From: CAZMSD01 sp964568855
Lineage (GTDB): Bacteria > CAIWAD01
Assembly: GCA_964568855.1 (NCBI GenBank)
Contig: CAZMSD010000030.1
Coordinates: 1 to 50,548 of the forward strand
Reading direction: 5' to 3'
Length of the DNA stretch: 50,548 nucleotides
The translations under genes were made by a program, and so were the position numbers. How positions within the stretch are numbered: position 1 is the stretch's first letter; each line of letters starts with the position of its first letter. The notes under the pieces were generated by a model. That model saw only the letters and a list, made by a program, of their open reading frames with translations, ran no database searches and was not told the DNA's origin. Positions 43,243 to 50,548 of this stretch are shown here, piece by piece.

Positions 43243-43514
43243 GTACGATTGTTACCTTCATTTTTTCCCGTTTATCCGGGGCTCAGGACCGCGATCCGGA
43301 GTGGCCGATCGCCGGCCCGGGAGAGCGTCAGGCACTGCGATCCGCCCACGCTGCCTTCGAGGACCAGGCGGCGGACAGTCTGCAGGCCGGGTCTGACAGC
43401 CTGGCCGTCCTGGCGGATGCCCAGGCGCCTGATCCCCAGCAGTGGATCCTGGCGGCGGCGCTGCTCGTCGCCGGAATACTCGGGATCTACATGCTGTTCT
43501 CGGTGAGACGGTAG
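43230..43514 (+). CDS. Small membrane protein
   Basis: 94 residues from the GTG at 43230, with GGATGGGGA upstream; it overlaps the previous gene by 13 bases. Alternative ATG 43176 would overlap by 67 bases. An N-terminal hydrophobic stretch (MGLLSTIVTFIFSRLSGAQD) may be a signal peptide, and WILAAALLVAGILGIYMLF is a C-terminal TM anchor followed by RR. No family recognised; the acidic middle is Ala/Gln-rich. Confidence 0.5.
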   Translation: MGLLSTIVTFIFSRLSGAQDRDPEWPIAGPGERQALRSAHAAFEDQAADSLQAGSDSLAVLADAQAPDPQQWILAAALLVAGILGIYMLFSVRR

Positions 43515-43535
43515 TCCACTAATTACGGAGGATCG

Positions 43536-44291
43536 ATGTTCAGACTTCGTGCAGCTCTGCTCCTGATCGGCTTCCCGGTCCTGCTGCTGCTGTCGGCTTC
43601 CTGCGACAAACAGGGCGCCCGTCAGGTGAGCGTGGACGATGCCATGAAGCAGGCCATGAAGTATTACAACCGCGGTCGCACCGTGGACGCCCTGGACCGC
43701 TTCAGCAGGATGAGCCTGGATTACGCCGGCAGCGCCTTGAGGGACAGCATCAACTACATGGAAGCGGAATGCCAGTATCAGTTGGGCGAATACATCCTGG
43801 CCGCCGATCTCTTCGAGACGCTGATCAACCGTTATCCCACGAGTCCCCTGGTGGACAACGCGCGTTTTCGCGCCGCCGACTGCTACTACGAACTCTCGCC
43901 CAGGTATGCGCTGGAGCAAAGTTTCACCTACCGGGCTATCGAGGAATACCAGGCCCTGCTGGACGAGTATCCCGACAGCGAATTCCGGGACCTGGCCGAG
44001 GAGCGGCTCGATCTGTGCCGGCACAAGCTTGCGCTGAAGGACTACAAGAGCGCCGAACTGTACTACCGCATGTCTCTCTGGCCGGCCGCCCTGCTGTACC
44101 TGAACGAGATCCTGGAGACCTGGTACGACCAGGAGGAGATCATGGAACAAGCCCACTACCTGAAAGGAGTCTGCCAGGCGAAGATGAAGCGCTGGGCCGA
44201 CGCGCGGGCGAGCATCACAGAGTTCCTGGCCGCCTATCCCGAATCCAGACTGCGTCCTCTGGCGGAGGCCCAGTTGGATGCCCTGCAATAG
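43536..44291 (+). CDS. bamD: Outer membrane assembly lipoprotein BamD-like
   Basis: 251 residues with signal peptide and lipobox LSASC (Cys about 23). Five TPR-like repeats follow (DDAMKQAMKYYNRGRTVDAL, INYMEAECQYQLGEYILAAD, YEALDEYPDSEFRD-type); spacing and motifs such as LINRYPTSPLVDNARFRAADCYY match the BamD/YfiO family, which helps BamA insert barrels in the outer membrane. GGAGG lies seven bases before the ATG. Downstream of lnt, it groups envelope-building genes. Confidence 0.85.
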   Translation: MFRLRAALLLIGFPVLLLLSASCDKQGARQVSVDDAMKQAMKYYNRGRTVDALDRFSRMSLDYAGSALRDSINYMEAECQYQLGEYILAADLFETLINRYPTSPLVDNARFRAADCYYELSPRYALEQSFTYRAIEEYQALLDEYPDSEFRDLAEERLDLCRHKLALKDYKSAELYYRMSLWPAALLYLNEILETWYDQEEIMEQAHYLKGVCQAKMKRWADARASITEFLAAYPESRLRPLAEAQLDALQ

Positions 44292-44302
44292 AGGAAATCT
44301 TC

Positions 44303-44884
44303 ATGGAGGGAGTGATCGTTTTCGGCGGATCCTTCGATCCCGTTCACCAGGGGCACCTGGGGCTGGCGGAATTCGTACTCCAGGAAACCGGTCTGCAGAA
44401 GATGATCTTCCTACCCGCCGCGCGCAGCCCCTTCAAGCCGGAGCACGAAGCCACGTTCGAGCAGCGCTGCCGCATGCTGCGGATCGCGCTGGAGGGGAGC
44501 GGCTTCGGCCTGGACCTGCGCGAAGGAGATCGCGAGGGTCCGAGTTACACGGTGCGCAGCCTCGAGGAACTGGCCCGGGAACTGAAGCTGCGCCCCGTGC
44601 TGCTGCTGGGGGAAGACAATCTGCCGGAATTCGGGCGTTGGAAGGACCCGCGGCGGATCCTCGAACTGGCCGACCTGCTGGTGATCAACCGGCCGGCGCC
44701 GCGGGGTGAGACCGCGCCGGAGCCCGCTTCCGCTGTTCCGCACCGTAACCTCTGCTGGCCCGGAATGGAACTCTCTTCCACCTGGTTGCGAAGGAGAATG
44801 GCTTCGGGAAAACGCTGCCGGTACCTGCTGCCGCCGGGCGTCTGGGAGTACATCGTGGAACAAGGCCTCTACGGCGTTGAATAA
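44303..44884 (+). CDS. nadD: Nicotinate-nucleotide adenylyltransferase
   Basis: 193 residues. The nucleotidyltransferase motif FGGSFDPVHQGHL (residues 7-19) binds ATP, and SSTWLRRRMASG near the C-terminus is the second nucleotide-binding motif. It makes nicotinic acid adenine dinucleotide from NaMN and ATP in NAD synthesis. GAGGA lies seven bases before the ATG. Typical length. Confidence 0.9.
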   Translation: MEGVIVFGGSFDPVHQGHLGLAEFVLQETGLQKMIFLPAARSPFKPEHEATFEQRCRMLRIALEGSGFGLDLREGDREGPSYTVRSLEELARELKLRPVLLLGEDNLPEFGRWKDPRRILELADLLVINRPAPRGETAPEPASAVPHRNLCWPGMELSSTWLRRRMASGKRCRYLLPPGVWEYIVEQGLYGVE

Positions 44885-44906
44885 GCGTGGAAAACGGAAA
44901 CCGGGG

Positions 44907-47339
44907 ATGATGCCCCGCCGGCGATGCGGCACGCTTTCTCCCGCCCGGTTGGCGGGACCGTTGGCCGCGGCGCTGCTGATTTGCGCTCCCGGCCTGCCGG
45001 GAGGCCTGCCCGATGGCGCCGCCCGCGGCCCGTGGGGAAGCGAGATTCCGGGCAAGGCCGGGGCCGCCGCGGACGACGAGTTCCCCGAGGGCCTGGCGTT
45101 TCTGGGCGATGACGGGCTTTCCGCCTGGTACTGGCCGGACCTGCCCGCCGCGGAAACCCGCTTCCGCGTGGATCTGGCCGTGCCCCGCGACTGCCTGCTC
45201 GAAGGCCTGCGTGTCACATCGCTGGGCAGCGAGGGCAACTCGGCGGACTCCCTGCAGCTGGTGCTGCTGGACGAAACGGGGACCGTCCTCTTCGATTCCA
45301 GCGGGATTCACCTGGACGGCGCCGGCCTGGCGGAGGATCTCGTGATACAGCAGCCCCTGACGCTCGACGAGGGGCAGACCCTGCGGGTGGAGTTCCGGAA
45401 GACCGACGGCTCGCGCCACCCGCACATCACGGCTGACAACGACTGCCGCGAGGGAAACCTCTCCTGGATCTACGTCGAGGACCTGACCCAGGGTTACCAG
45501 GCGCTGGAAAACCGGGACCTGAACATCCGTGCGGCTGTCAGCTGGCCCGAGGGCGACTCGCTGGGGCCCGTTCTGCACGCGGGCGACTCGGGCGGCTTCG
45601 CGCTGGCCCAGCGGGAGCTGCCCTTCCTGGTGGAAGCGCGCGACGAGCACGGCGTGGACAGCGTCTGGGTGGAACTCGACGCGCCGGAGTTCAGAAGCCA
45701 GGGCCTGAACCTGGTTCCCGGGGCCGAAACACCGGGTGGTGAAGGCTCCCTGTTCTACTGGTCGGGCAGCCTGTCGCTGGCTGGTATCCAGTTCGGCGAC
45801 AGTCCGGTGGTCACAGGCAGGGTGGTGGCCGTGGACAGCCTGGGGAACAGCGCCGAGACGGCCTTCACGCATCCGCTGATCGAAGACTACGTGCTGGCCC
45901 GCGAAACTGGACGCGCGGACGAGAGCCGCTATCCCACCTGGCCCCAGTTTCCAGGGGCCGCCTTCGCTCTGCGGTTGCCCTTAGCGGAGTTCGCGACGCA
46001 GCAGGGCCTGCTGGAGGCGGTTCCGCTGGGCGGATCAGTGATGATGCGCGGGGCGGGCGCCTTCGACATGCTGCTGGTGCGCGACCAGGGCGGACGTCCC
46101 GGCAGATTGGCCGACGACTCGCTGGAGACCTGGGACCTGCTCAGCGAGCGTGTCACGCTGCTCAATCCCGAGACCTGCACCGGCTGGCTGGACTTCAGTT
46201 TTCCCGTGACCGAAGAGGATTCGCTGTGGCGGGAATCGGAGGTCTGGATCGTCCAGGACTTCGCCTATCCCATGGGAGGCACCACGCCGGCGCTGCACAC
46301 CTTCGTGGAATGGATCGCCGACTCCGCCCTGGTGGCCGCGGGCGAGGGCAGTGGAAGCTGGTACTACGACATCTGGAGCGATCAGTGGCGGCCGATGACG
46401 GACGCCGCCCTGCTGCTGAGGGCCGTGATCGGAGCCCGGCGCTGCGAGTACGATTCGCTCTTCGCCGATTTCGACTCCACTTTCGCCGGTCTCGAGTGCT
46501 GGTCCCGGAATCCCGCGGATGTAACGGGCTGGCAGCACACCGCATCCGGCCTCAACGTCAATACCCCGGCATTCGCGCCACAAAGCGATATGATCTACCC
46601 GGAGTCGTTCCTGGATCCGGATTCGCTGCAGGAGGGAGATTTCGTCTTCATCAATTCGGATGACCAGGGGTCCGGCGGCGTGCAGAAGGACACGCTGTTC
46701 ACGCCCTGGGTGAGCTTCGCTGGTTCGGCGCAACTGGATTTCCTCAGCTGTTACGGAAACCTGGCCTGGGGAGACGACAGCGCGGCCGACACGGCGCGCG
46801 TGCTCTACCGGGTCAACCTGGGCAGCGGACTGTACAGCAACTGGAGCCTGGTCGCCGAGCGCGAGGACCTGGCCGTGCTGGTGCCCGATAGCGACACCCT
46901 GCACGGCATGTGGACCTCCTGGAGTTTCGAGCTCGACCCGGCGGAGGCCGGCGAATACCTGCAGGTAGCCTTCGTGTATCACGGCGCCTGGACCTGGGGC
47001 TGGGCCCTGGACGAGATCCGCGTGGGTCCCGTGCCGCAGGCGCAGCCCCCCGGCTGGGACGGGCCCCCGCGGGCGCGGGCCGAGCTGGGCCGGATCTACC
47101 CCAATCCTTTCAACCCGGTTACGCGCGTGCCCTACCGCCTGCGCGAGAGGGGTCCGCTGCGGATCACGGTGCACAACCTGCTGGGCCAACAGGTCGCCGA
47201 ACTGCTGCACGATCCCCGGCATCCGGCGGGGACCTACGCCCTGTCCTTCCAGCCCGAGGGCCTCTCCAGCGGGATCTATTTCATCAGGCTGGAGGCTGCC
47301 GGAGAGCTCGATGTGCGCCGCCTGCTCTACCTCAAGTGA
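44907..47339 (+). CDS. Secreted protein with C-terminal FlgD-like/T9SS sorting domain
   Basis: 810 residues from ATG 44907 (a second ATG is at 44910; the frame also extends upstream through nadD). The signal peptide is GPLAAALLICAPGLPGG-like. Beta-sandwich-like regions follow, with a jelly-roll section (LECWSRNPADVTGWQHTAS to FVYHGAWTWGWALDEIRVG) resembling MAM/immune-inhibitor-A-type adhesive domains. The end is a sorting domain: IYPNPFNPVTRVPYRL, VHNLLGQQVAELL, GIYFIRLE. No catalytic motif is visible. It is the second exported protein of this kind in the window and sits between nadD and the RNase H gene. Confidence 0.8.
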   Translation: MMPRRRCGTLSPARLAGPLAAALLICAPGLPGGLPDGAARGPWGSEIPGKAGAAADDEFPEGLAFLGDDGLSAWYWPDLPAAETRFRVDLAVPRDCLLEGLRVTSLGSEGNSADSLQLVLLDETGTVLFDSSGIHLDGAGLAEDLVIQQPLTLDEGQTLRVEFRKTDGSRHPHITADNDCREGNLSWIYVEDLTQGYQALENRDLNIRAAVSWPEGDSLGPVLHAGDSGGFALAQRELPFLVEARDEHGVDSVWVELDAPEFRSQGLNLVPGAETPGGEGSLFYWSGSLSLAGIQFGDSPVVTGRVVAVDSLGNSAETAFTHPLIEDYVLARETGRADESRYPTWPQFPGAAFALRLPLAEFATQQGLLEAVPLGGSVMMRGAGAFDMLLVRDQGGRPGRLADDSLETWDLLSERVTLLNPETCTGWLDFSFPVTEEDSLWRESEVWIVQDFAYPMGGTTPALHTFVEWIADSALVAAGEGSGSWYYDIWSDQWRPMTDAALLLRAVIGARRCEYDSLFADFDSTFAGLECWSRNPADVTGWQHTASGLNVNTPAFAPQSDMIYPESFLDPDSLQEGDFVFINSDDQGSGGVQKDTLFTPWVSFAGSAQLDFLSCYGNLAWGDDSAADTARVLYRVNLGSGLYSNWSLVAEREDLAVLVPDSDTLHGMWTSWSFELDPAEAGEYLQVAFVYHGAWTWGWALDEIRVGPVPQAQPPGWDGPPRARAELGRIYPNPFNPVTRVPYRLRERGPLRITVHNLLGQQVAELLHDPRHPAGTYALSFQPEGLSSGIYFIRLEAAGELDVRRLLYLK

Positions 47340-47343
47340 CGCA

Positions 47344-48471
47344 ATGGACTCCGTGAAGACTTCGGTGACGATCTACACGGACGGCTCCTGTCGCGGCAAC
47401 CCGGGACCGGGCGGTTATGGCGTGGTGCTGCTCAGCGGCGGCCACCGCCGCGAGATCTCGGGCGCTGTGCCCTCCACCACCAACAACCGCATGGAACTGC
47501 AGGCCGCGATCCGGGCCCTAGATTTCCTAAACGCGGCCTCACGTGTCACATTGATCACCGATTCGCGCTACCTGCGGGACGGCATCACGCGCTGGATCGG
47601 CAACTGGCGGAAGAACGGCTGGCGCACCGCCTCCCGGCAGCCGGTCAAGAACGCCGAGCTCTGGAAGCGCTTGCTGGAACTCGCCGGTCGCCACGATGTG
47701 CGCTGGCGCTGGACCCGCAGCCACGCCGGAGTCGCGGAGAACGTGCGCGCAGACGAACTGGCCGTGGCGGGAGCCCTCCGGGCCGCGAAGGGCGAGCGCG
47801 GCGAGTTGAGCGCGGCGCCGGTTCTTGAGCAGGTGCCGCGGAAAGGCGCAATGAAGGCCGCGGGCGCCGCCAGGAAGAAGTCCTCCAGCGAAAGAGCCGT
47901 GAAGGGCGCTCGCCCTGGAAAGTCCGCGGCGGTTCCGGATCGCCGCAACGTGGAACTGAAGGCTCGAGCCGGGGACCTCGAGGAGCTGCGCCGGCGGGCC
48001 ATGGAACTGGGCGCGGAACCGACCGCCAGGCTCCTGCAGGTGGATCGTTTCTTTCGCTGCGCCGAGGGCGGGCGCCTCAAGCTGCGCACCGAGAAGCGCC
48101 TGGATACGGGCGGGCGGTCCGGGACGGGCGAGCTGGTGTTCTATCGCCGGCCGGACGAGAGCGGCGCCAGGCTCTCCGAGTACGCGCTGGTTCCCGTGAA
48201 GCGCGGCGCGCAGCTCTCGGCGATACTGGAGGCGGCGCTGGGCGGTTTGGGCGAGGTACGCAAGGAGCGGGAGCTGCTGCTGCTGGGACGGGCGCGCATC
48301 CACCTGGATCGCGTAGAGGGCCTGGGGGACTTCCTGGAACTCGAAGTGGTCCTGGAGGAAGGTGCAGACGAAGCCGACGCCCGGGCCGAGGCCCTGATGC
48401 TGCTGGAGAAGCTGGGCCTGGGCAAGGACGACCTGGTCCCCGGCGCTTATCGGGACCTGCTCGAGACTTGA
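47344..48471 (+). CDS. RNase HI fused to a CYTH (CyaB-like) phosphohydrolase/cyclase domain
   Basis: 375 residues. RNase HI spans about 6-150 with its catalytic acids: Asp13 (YTDGSCRGNPGPGGYG), Glu51 (NNRMELQAA), Asp73 (ITDSRYLRDGI) and Asp137 (ENVRADELA). A basic Ala/Lys/Arg linker (about 150-198) leads to a CYTH domain (200-372) beginning RRNVELKARAGDLEEL, the N-x-E-x-K form of the family metal/phosphate-binding strand, with KLRTEKR, GELVFYRRPDE and FLELEVVLEE. CYTH enzymes act on triphosphates (adenylate cyclase, thiamine or inorganic triphosphatase). The fusion implies a nucleic-acid or nucleotide function; the product of the CYTH half is unknown. Confidence 0.88.
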   Translation: MDSVKTSVTIYTDGSCRGNPGPGGYGVVLLSGGHRREISGAVPSTTNNRMELQAAIRALDFLNAASRVTLITDSRYLRDGITRWIGNWRKNGWRTASRQPVKNAELWKRLLELAGRHDVRWRWTRSHAGVAENVRADELAVAGALRAAKGERGELSAAPVLEQVPRKGAMKAAGAARKKSSSERAVKGARPGKSAAVPDRRNVELKARAGDLEELRRRAMELGAEPTARLLQVDRFFRCAEGGRLKLRTEKRLDTGGRSGTGELVFYRRPDESGARLSEYALVPVKRGAQLSAILEAALGGLGEVRKERELLLLGRARIHLDRVEGLGDFLELEVVLEEGADEADARAEALMLLEKLGLGKDDLVPGAYRDLLET

Positions 48472-48477
48472 AGGTCT

Positions 48478-49065
48478 CTATACCAGGTCGCGCATCACCT
48501 CGGGCCGGGGGTTGGCGATCACCACCTTGTTGACCAGCATGCCCTTCTCGCCGGCCCTGGCCGCTCCGGCTTCCACGGCTGATCGCACCGCGGCCACCTC
48601 TCCGGTCAGCGTCACGAAGCCCTTGCCGCCGATGGCCATCGCCAGGCGGATCTCCAGCAACCGCACTTCGGCCGTCTTGGCCGCCGCGTCGGCCGCCTCG
48701 ATCAAGGATGAGACCGAGAAGGACTCGATGATCCCCAGCGCCTCGAGCGCTTCGAAGCGTGTCACGCCCTCGATGGCGGGCACCACGTCGGGGTGCAGAT
48801 TGGGTATCACGAACTGATCCACAACTTCCCGCTCTCCCAGCTGCTGGGCGGCCTCGACGGAACTCCTCACCGCCGCCGTGTCGCCCGCGATCAGGCTCAT
48901 GTACTTCCCCGGACAGATTGTGCGCGACACGAGCAAGCGGATCTCCGCCGTCTTGAGCATCCGGTCGGCCGCCTCGATGCCCCTGGCGATGGAGCTGAAT
49001 TCGATCACACCCACCGCGTCCCGGGGGCGCTCCGGAGTGAACCGGCTGTTCCGGCTGGGTGTCAT
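48478..49065 (-). CDS. Tandem BMC-domain shell protein, PduT-like
   Basis: 195 residues containing two BMC domains: first AVGVIEFSSIARGIEAADRML, second ALGIIESFSVSSLIEAADAA, each with KTAEIRLL-type strands and a G-x-x-A/V-VRSAVEA helix. Such proteins form pseudohexameric trimers in bacterial microcompartment facets. Cys51 in SRTICPGKYM matches the PduT pore Cys that binds a 4Fe-4S cluster for electron transfer across the shell. It overlaps the PduS-like gene by four bases. The compartment type is unknown, as only these two genes are in the window. Confidence 0.9.
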   Translation of the reverse strand: MTPSRNSRFTPERPRDAVGVIEFSSIARGIEAADRMLKTAEIRLLVSRTICPGKYMSLIAGDTAAVRSSVEAAQQLGEREVVDQFVIPNLHPDVVPAIEGVTRFEALEALGIIESFSVSSLIEAADAAAKTAEVRLLEIRLAMAIGGKGFVTLTGEVAAVRSAVEAGAARAGEKGMLVNKVVIANPRPEVMRDLV

Positions 49066-50384
49066 GAGAGCAGGATCTCCGTCTTGGTCAGTTCCTCGAC
49101 CCGGCCTGCGCGCGGTGCGTGAATCCGCGCCCCGAGCGTTCCCTCGGCCGGGGCGGCCAGAAGGTCGCCGGCGCCGACCTCCCGCCCGGTCTCCACTTCG
49201 GGCAGGGCGGGGGCGCCGAAATGCTGCGAGAGCCTGATCCGCAGCCGCTGTCCACCGTCTTCGAAATCCCTCAGGGGAGCATCATGCTCGAAGCGCGCCA
49301 GGCCGAGTCGCCAGAGCACCTTGGTCGTCGGGATCCGGCGGTAGGTTTCCATCGGATGCGGTGTTACATCGCGCGGACCCGCGTAGGCTTCCCCCGCCTC
49401 GGCCAGGCTGCGCTTGGAGTCCTGGCAGGCTTCGCGCGGGAAAAGCCCCTCCGGGCAGGCGTAGAGCGAGCAGATGCCGCATTCGCAGCAGACCTGGCCC
49501 CAGCGGCTGTGCGATGGATAGTCGGTGACGAATTGCTGACGCATCACCTGGTGCGGCTCCAGGGGATGTCCCAGCAGGTAGCGGGGACACATCTGCGTGC
49601 ACAGGCAGCACTGGTCGCAGACGGACTTGCCGATGCGGTGCTTGGCCCGGCGGCTGCGCAGTTCCTGCTGCACGTAGGGATGATCCCGCGGCAGCACGAT
49701 CACTCCCGAGGTGGTCTTGACCACGGGCTCGTCGGGATCCTCGCAGATCCGGCCCATCATCGGTCCGCCGTCCAGGACCACCCAGTCCTTGAGCCAGGTG
49801 CCCTCCGCGGCTTCCACCAGCTCGCGGAAGGAGAGGCCGATCGGCGCGCGCAGCGTCATCGGCCGGCGGACTTCCCCGCTCACCGTCAGGAAGCTGTGTG
49901 TCACGGGCGCTCCCTGCAGCGCCTCGTCCACGTTCAGGGCGGTTTCGTTGTTGATCACCACCGCGCCCACGTGCAGCGGCAGGCCGGCGGGAGGAACCAC
50001 TCTTCCCGTCAGCAGGTAGACCAGCGTCACTTCGTCGCCCGCCGGGTAGAAATCATCCAGCAGGCCGATGCTGTAGGATCCGTCGCCCCCAGGTCCGCGG
50101 GAAGTTCCTTCCATGGCGGCGACGCTGGCCGTGTTCTTGGCCTTGATGCCCACGATCACGCGCGAGGCGCCCACCAGTTCGGCCGCCGCCATGGCGCCCC
50201 GGGCAACGCCCTCGGCGAAATACTGCATCACGACGTTGTCCTTGCGCAGCAGCGGCTCGCACTCGGCGCCGTTGACGATCAGGGTGTCCACTTCGGCATT
50301 GAGCTTGACATGGGTGGGAAAACCCGCCCCTCCCATTCCCACGCAGCCCGCGGAGGAGATCTGCTGAAGTCGCGATTCCTTCAT
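49062..50384 (-). CDS. PduS-like RnfC-family flavoprotein/iron-sulfur protein
   Basis: 440 residues. GCVGMGGAGFPTHVKL near residue 13 and NGAECEPLL are the flavin/nucleotide-binding motifs of the RnfC/NuoF-like fold. Two 4Fe-4S motifs follow, CDQCCLCTQMCP (about 255-268) and CCECGICSLYACP (about 297-310), as in PduS. PduS recycles redox cofactors for the vitamin B12-dependent enzymes inside microcompartments and works with PduT. No transporter-linked Rnf genes are adjacent. Translation begins at ATG 50384, and the upstream region runs to the contig end. Confidence 0.88.
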   Translation of the reverse strand: MKESRLQQISSAGCVGMGGAGFPTHVKLNAEVDTLIVNGAECEPLLRKDNVVMQYFAEGVARGAMAAAELVGASRVIVGIKAKNTASVAAMEGTSRGPGGDGSYSIGLLDDFYPAGDEVTLVYLLTGRVVPPAGLPLHVGAVVINNETALNVDEALQGAPVTHSFLTVSGEVRRPMTLRAPIGLSFRELVEAAEGTWLKDWVVLDGGPMMGRICEDPDEPVVKTTSGVIVLPRDHPYVQQELRSRRAKHRIGKSVCDQCCLCTQMCPRYLLGHPLEPHQVMRQQFVTDYPSHSRWGQVCCECGICSLYACPEGLFPREACQDSKRSLAEAGEAYAGPRDVTPHPMETYRRIPTTKVLWRLGLARFEHDAPLRDFEDGGQRLRIRLSQHFGAPALPEVETGREVGAGDLLAAPAEGTLGARIHAPRAGRVEELTKTEILLS

Positions 50385-50534
50385 CCGATGATAAGGTTAC
50401 CAAACCGGGCGGGCATTTCAGCGACCGAAAAAAAGTGATGCTCGGGGAACGGTTCTGCCTTATCTTCGGAGTCCGGCCCCGGCAGGGAAGAGAGCGAGCC
50501 GCGGCCGGAGATCGCGTGGCGATATGCAAAAACA

Positions 50535-50548
50535 GGGGGGGGGGGGGG
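50535..50548. other. 14-base poly-G tract at the contig end
   Basis: The last 14 bases are all G, after GCAAAAACA. This is most likely a sequencing or assembly artefact at a contig end, as seen with two-colour chemistry reads, not biology. Confidence 0.75.

Larger units (their letters stand above)
817..49914. repeat. Dispersed 8-base word TGTATCAC (with TGTGTCAC variant)
   Basis: Hand-counted exact TGTATCAC on the plus strand starts at 817, 4350, 10104, 15221, 17717, 18569, 23330, 35548, 35673, 42245, 46975; its complement GTGATACA starts at 6911, 10628, 20924, 21947, 32848, 45342. The related TGTGTCAC starts at 12477, 24466, 35093, 49907 and its complement at 9897, 33342, 42952. Copies lie in coding and intergenic DNA, in several reading frames and on both strands. 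About one TGTATCAC is expected from base composition. Confidence 0.6.

Noticed and set aside
48463..48478. GAGAC-N6-GTCTC hairpin at the convergent junction with the shell gene
   Set aside because: Five-base stem lying partly inside the coding end, without a T tract; weak evidence for termination.
1..50548. tRNA, rRNA, CRISPR arrays, insertion sequences or prophage genes
   Set aside because: I looked for T-loop-like motifs, regularly spaced repeats and transposase or integrase signatures and found none convincing.

Overview
The window looks like one end of a contig (it finishes in a 14-G run) from a high-GC, Gram-negative-type bacterium. By eye about two thirds of bases are G or C. The envelope genes (Lnt, BamD, lipoproteins, a small beta-barrel protein) imply two membranes. 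Two very large secreted proteins end in an NPFNP-type FlgD-like / type IX sorting domain. With an 11-subunit complex I, a 2-oxoacid:ferredoxin oxidoreductase and microcompartment genes, this suggests a non-Bacteroidota lineage of the FCB group (Eisenbacteria, Krumholzibacteriota, Delongbacteria or similar). The placement is inference; no marker gene here fixes it.

Layout. 0-10.6 kb: housekeeping and accessory genes. These are a tricorn-type protease (5' cut), an ArfB-like release factor, a secreted PDZ protein with twelve GDD-x-Y repeats (minus strand), trmB, pepP, an epimerase, an ECF sigma / anti-sigma-like / secreted coiled-coil set, and an LCAT-like hydrolase with a terminator. 10.8-24.7 kb: an uninterrupted energy block. 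It holds a small helical protein, then nuoABCDHIJKLMN without nuoEFG, then korAB. The natural reading is that KorAB reduces ferredoxin, and ferredoxin, not NADH, feeds the Nuo complex. 24.9-29.7 kb: a sigma-54-type activator with N-terminal TPRs overlapping a secreted FG-GAP/beta-helix protein. 29.8-31.3 kb: malQ (minus). 31.3-32.0 kb: a gene-poor island with palindromic repeat remnants, a structured RNA candidate ending in a strong terminator, and a TTKGTKNTK-type repeat. 32.0-37.1 kb: a giant secreted protein, a TPR lipoprotein and a membrane protein. 37.2-38.0 kb: an outer-membrane protein (minus). 38.4-48.5 kb: a dense plus-strand run of lipoprotein, ruvX, a Gfo/Idh/MocA protein lacking its catalytic residues, lnt fused to a barrel-like domain, a small membrane protein, bamD, nadD, a secreted protein, and an RNase HI-CYTH fusion. 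48.5-50.4 kb (minus): PduT-like shell protein and PduS-like ferredoxin-type protein of a bacterial microcompartment, the last genes before the contig end.

The most unexpected signal is not a gene. The 8-mer TGTATCAC occurs 17 times by my hand count on the two strands, against about one expected from base composition. It falls in several reading frames, often forces non-preferred codons (ATA, TCA, GTA, TAT), and also lies between genes. It behaves like a selected DNA word (uptake signal, recombination or segregation motif, or methylation site) and deserves a genome-wide count.
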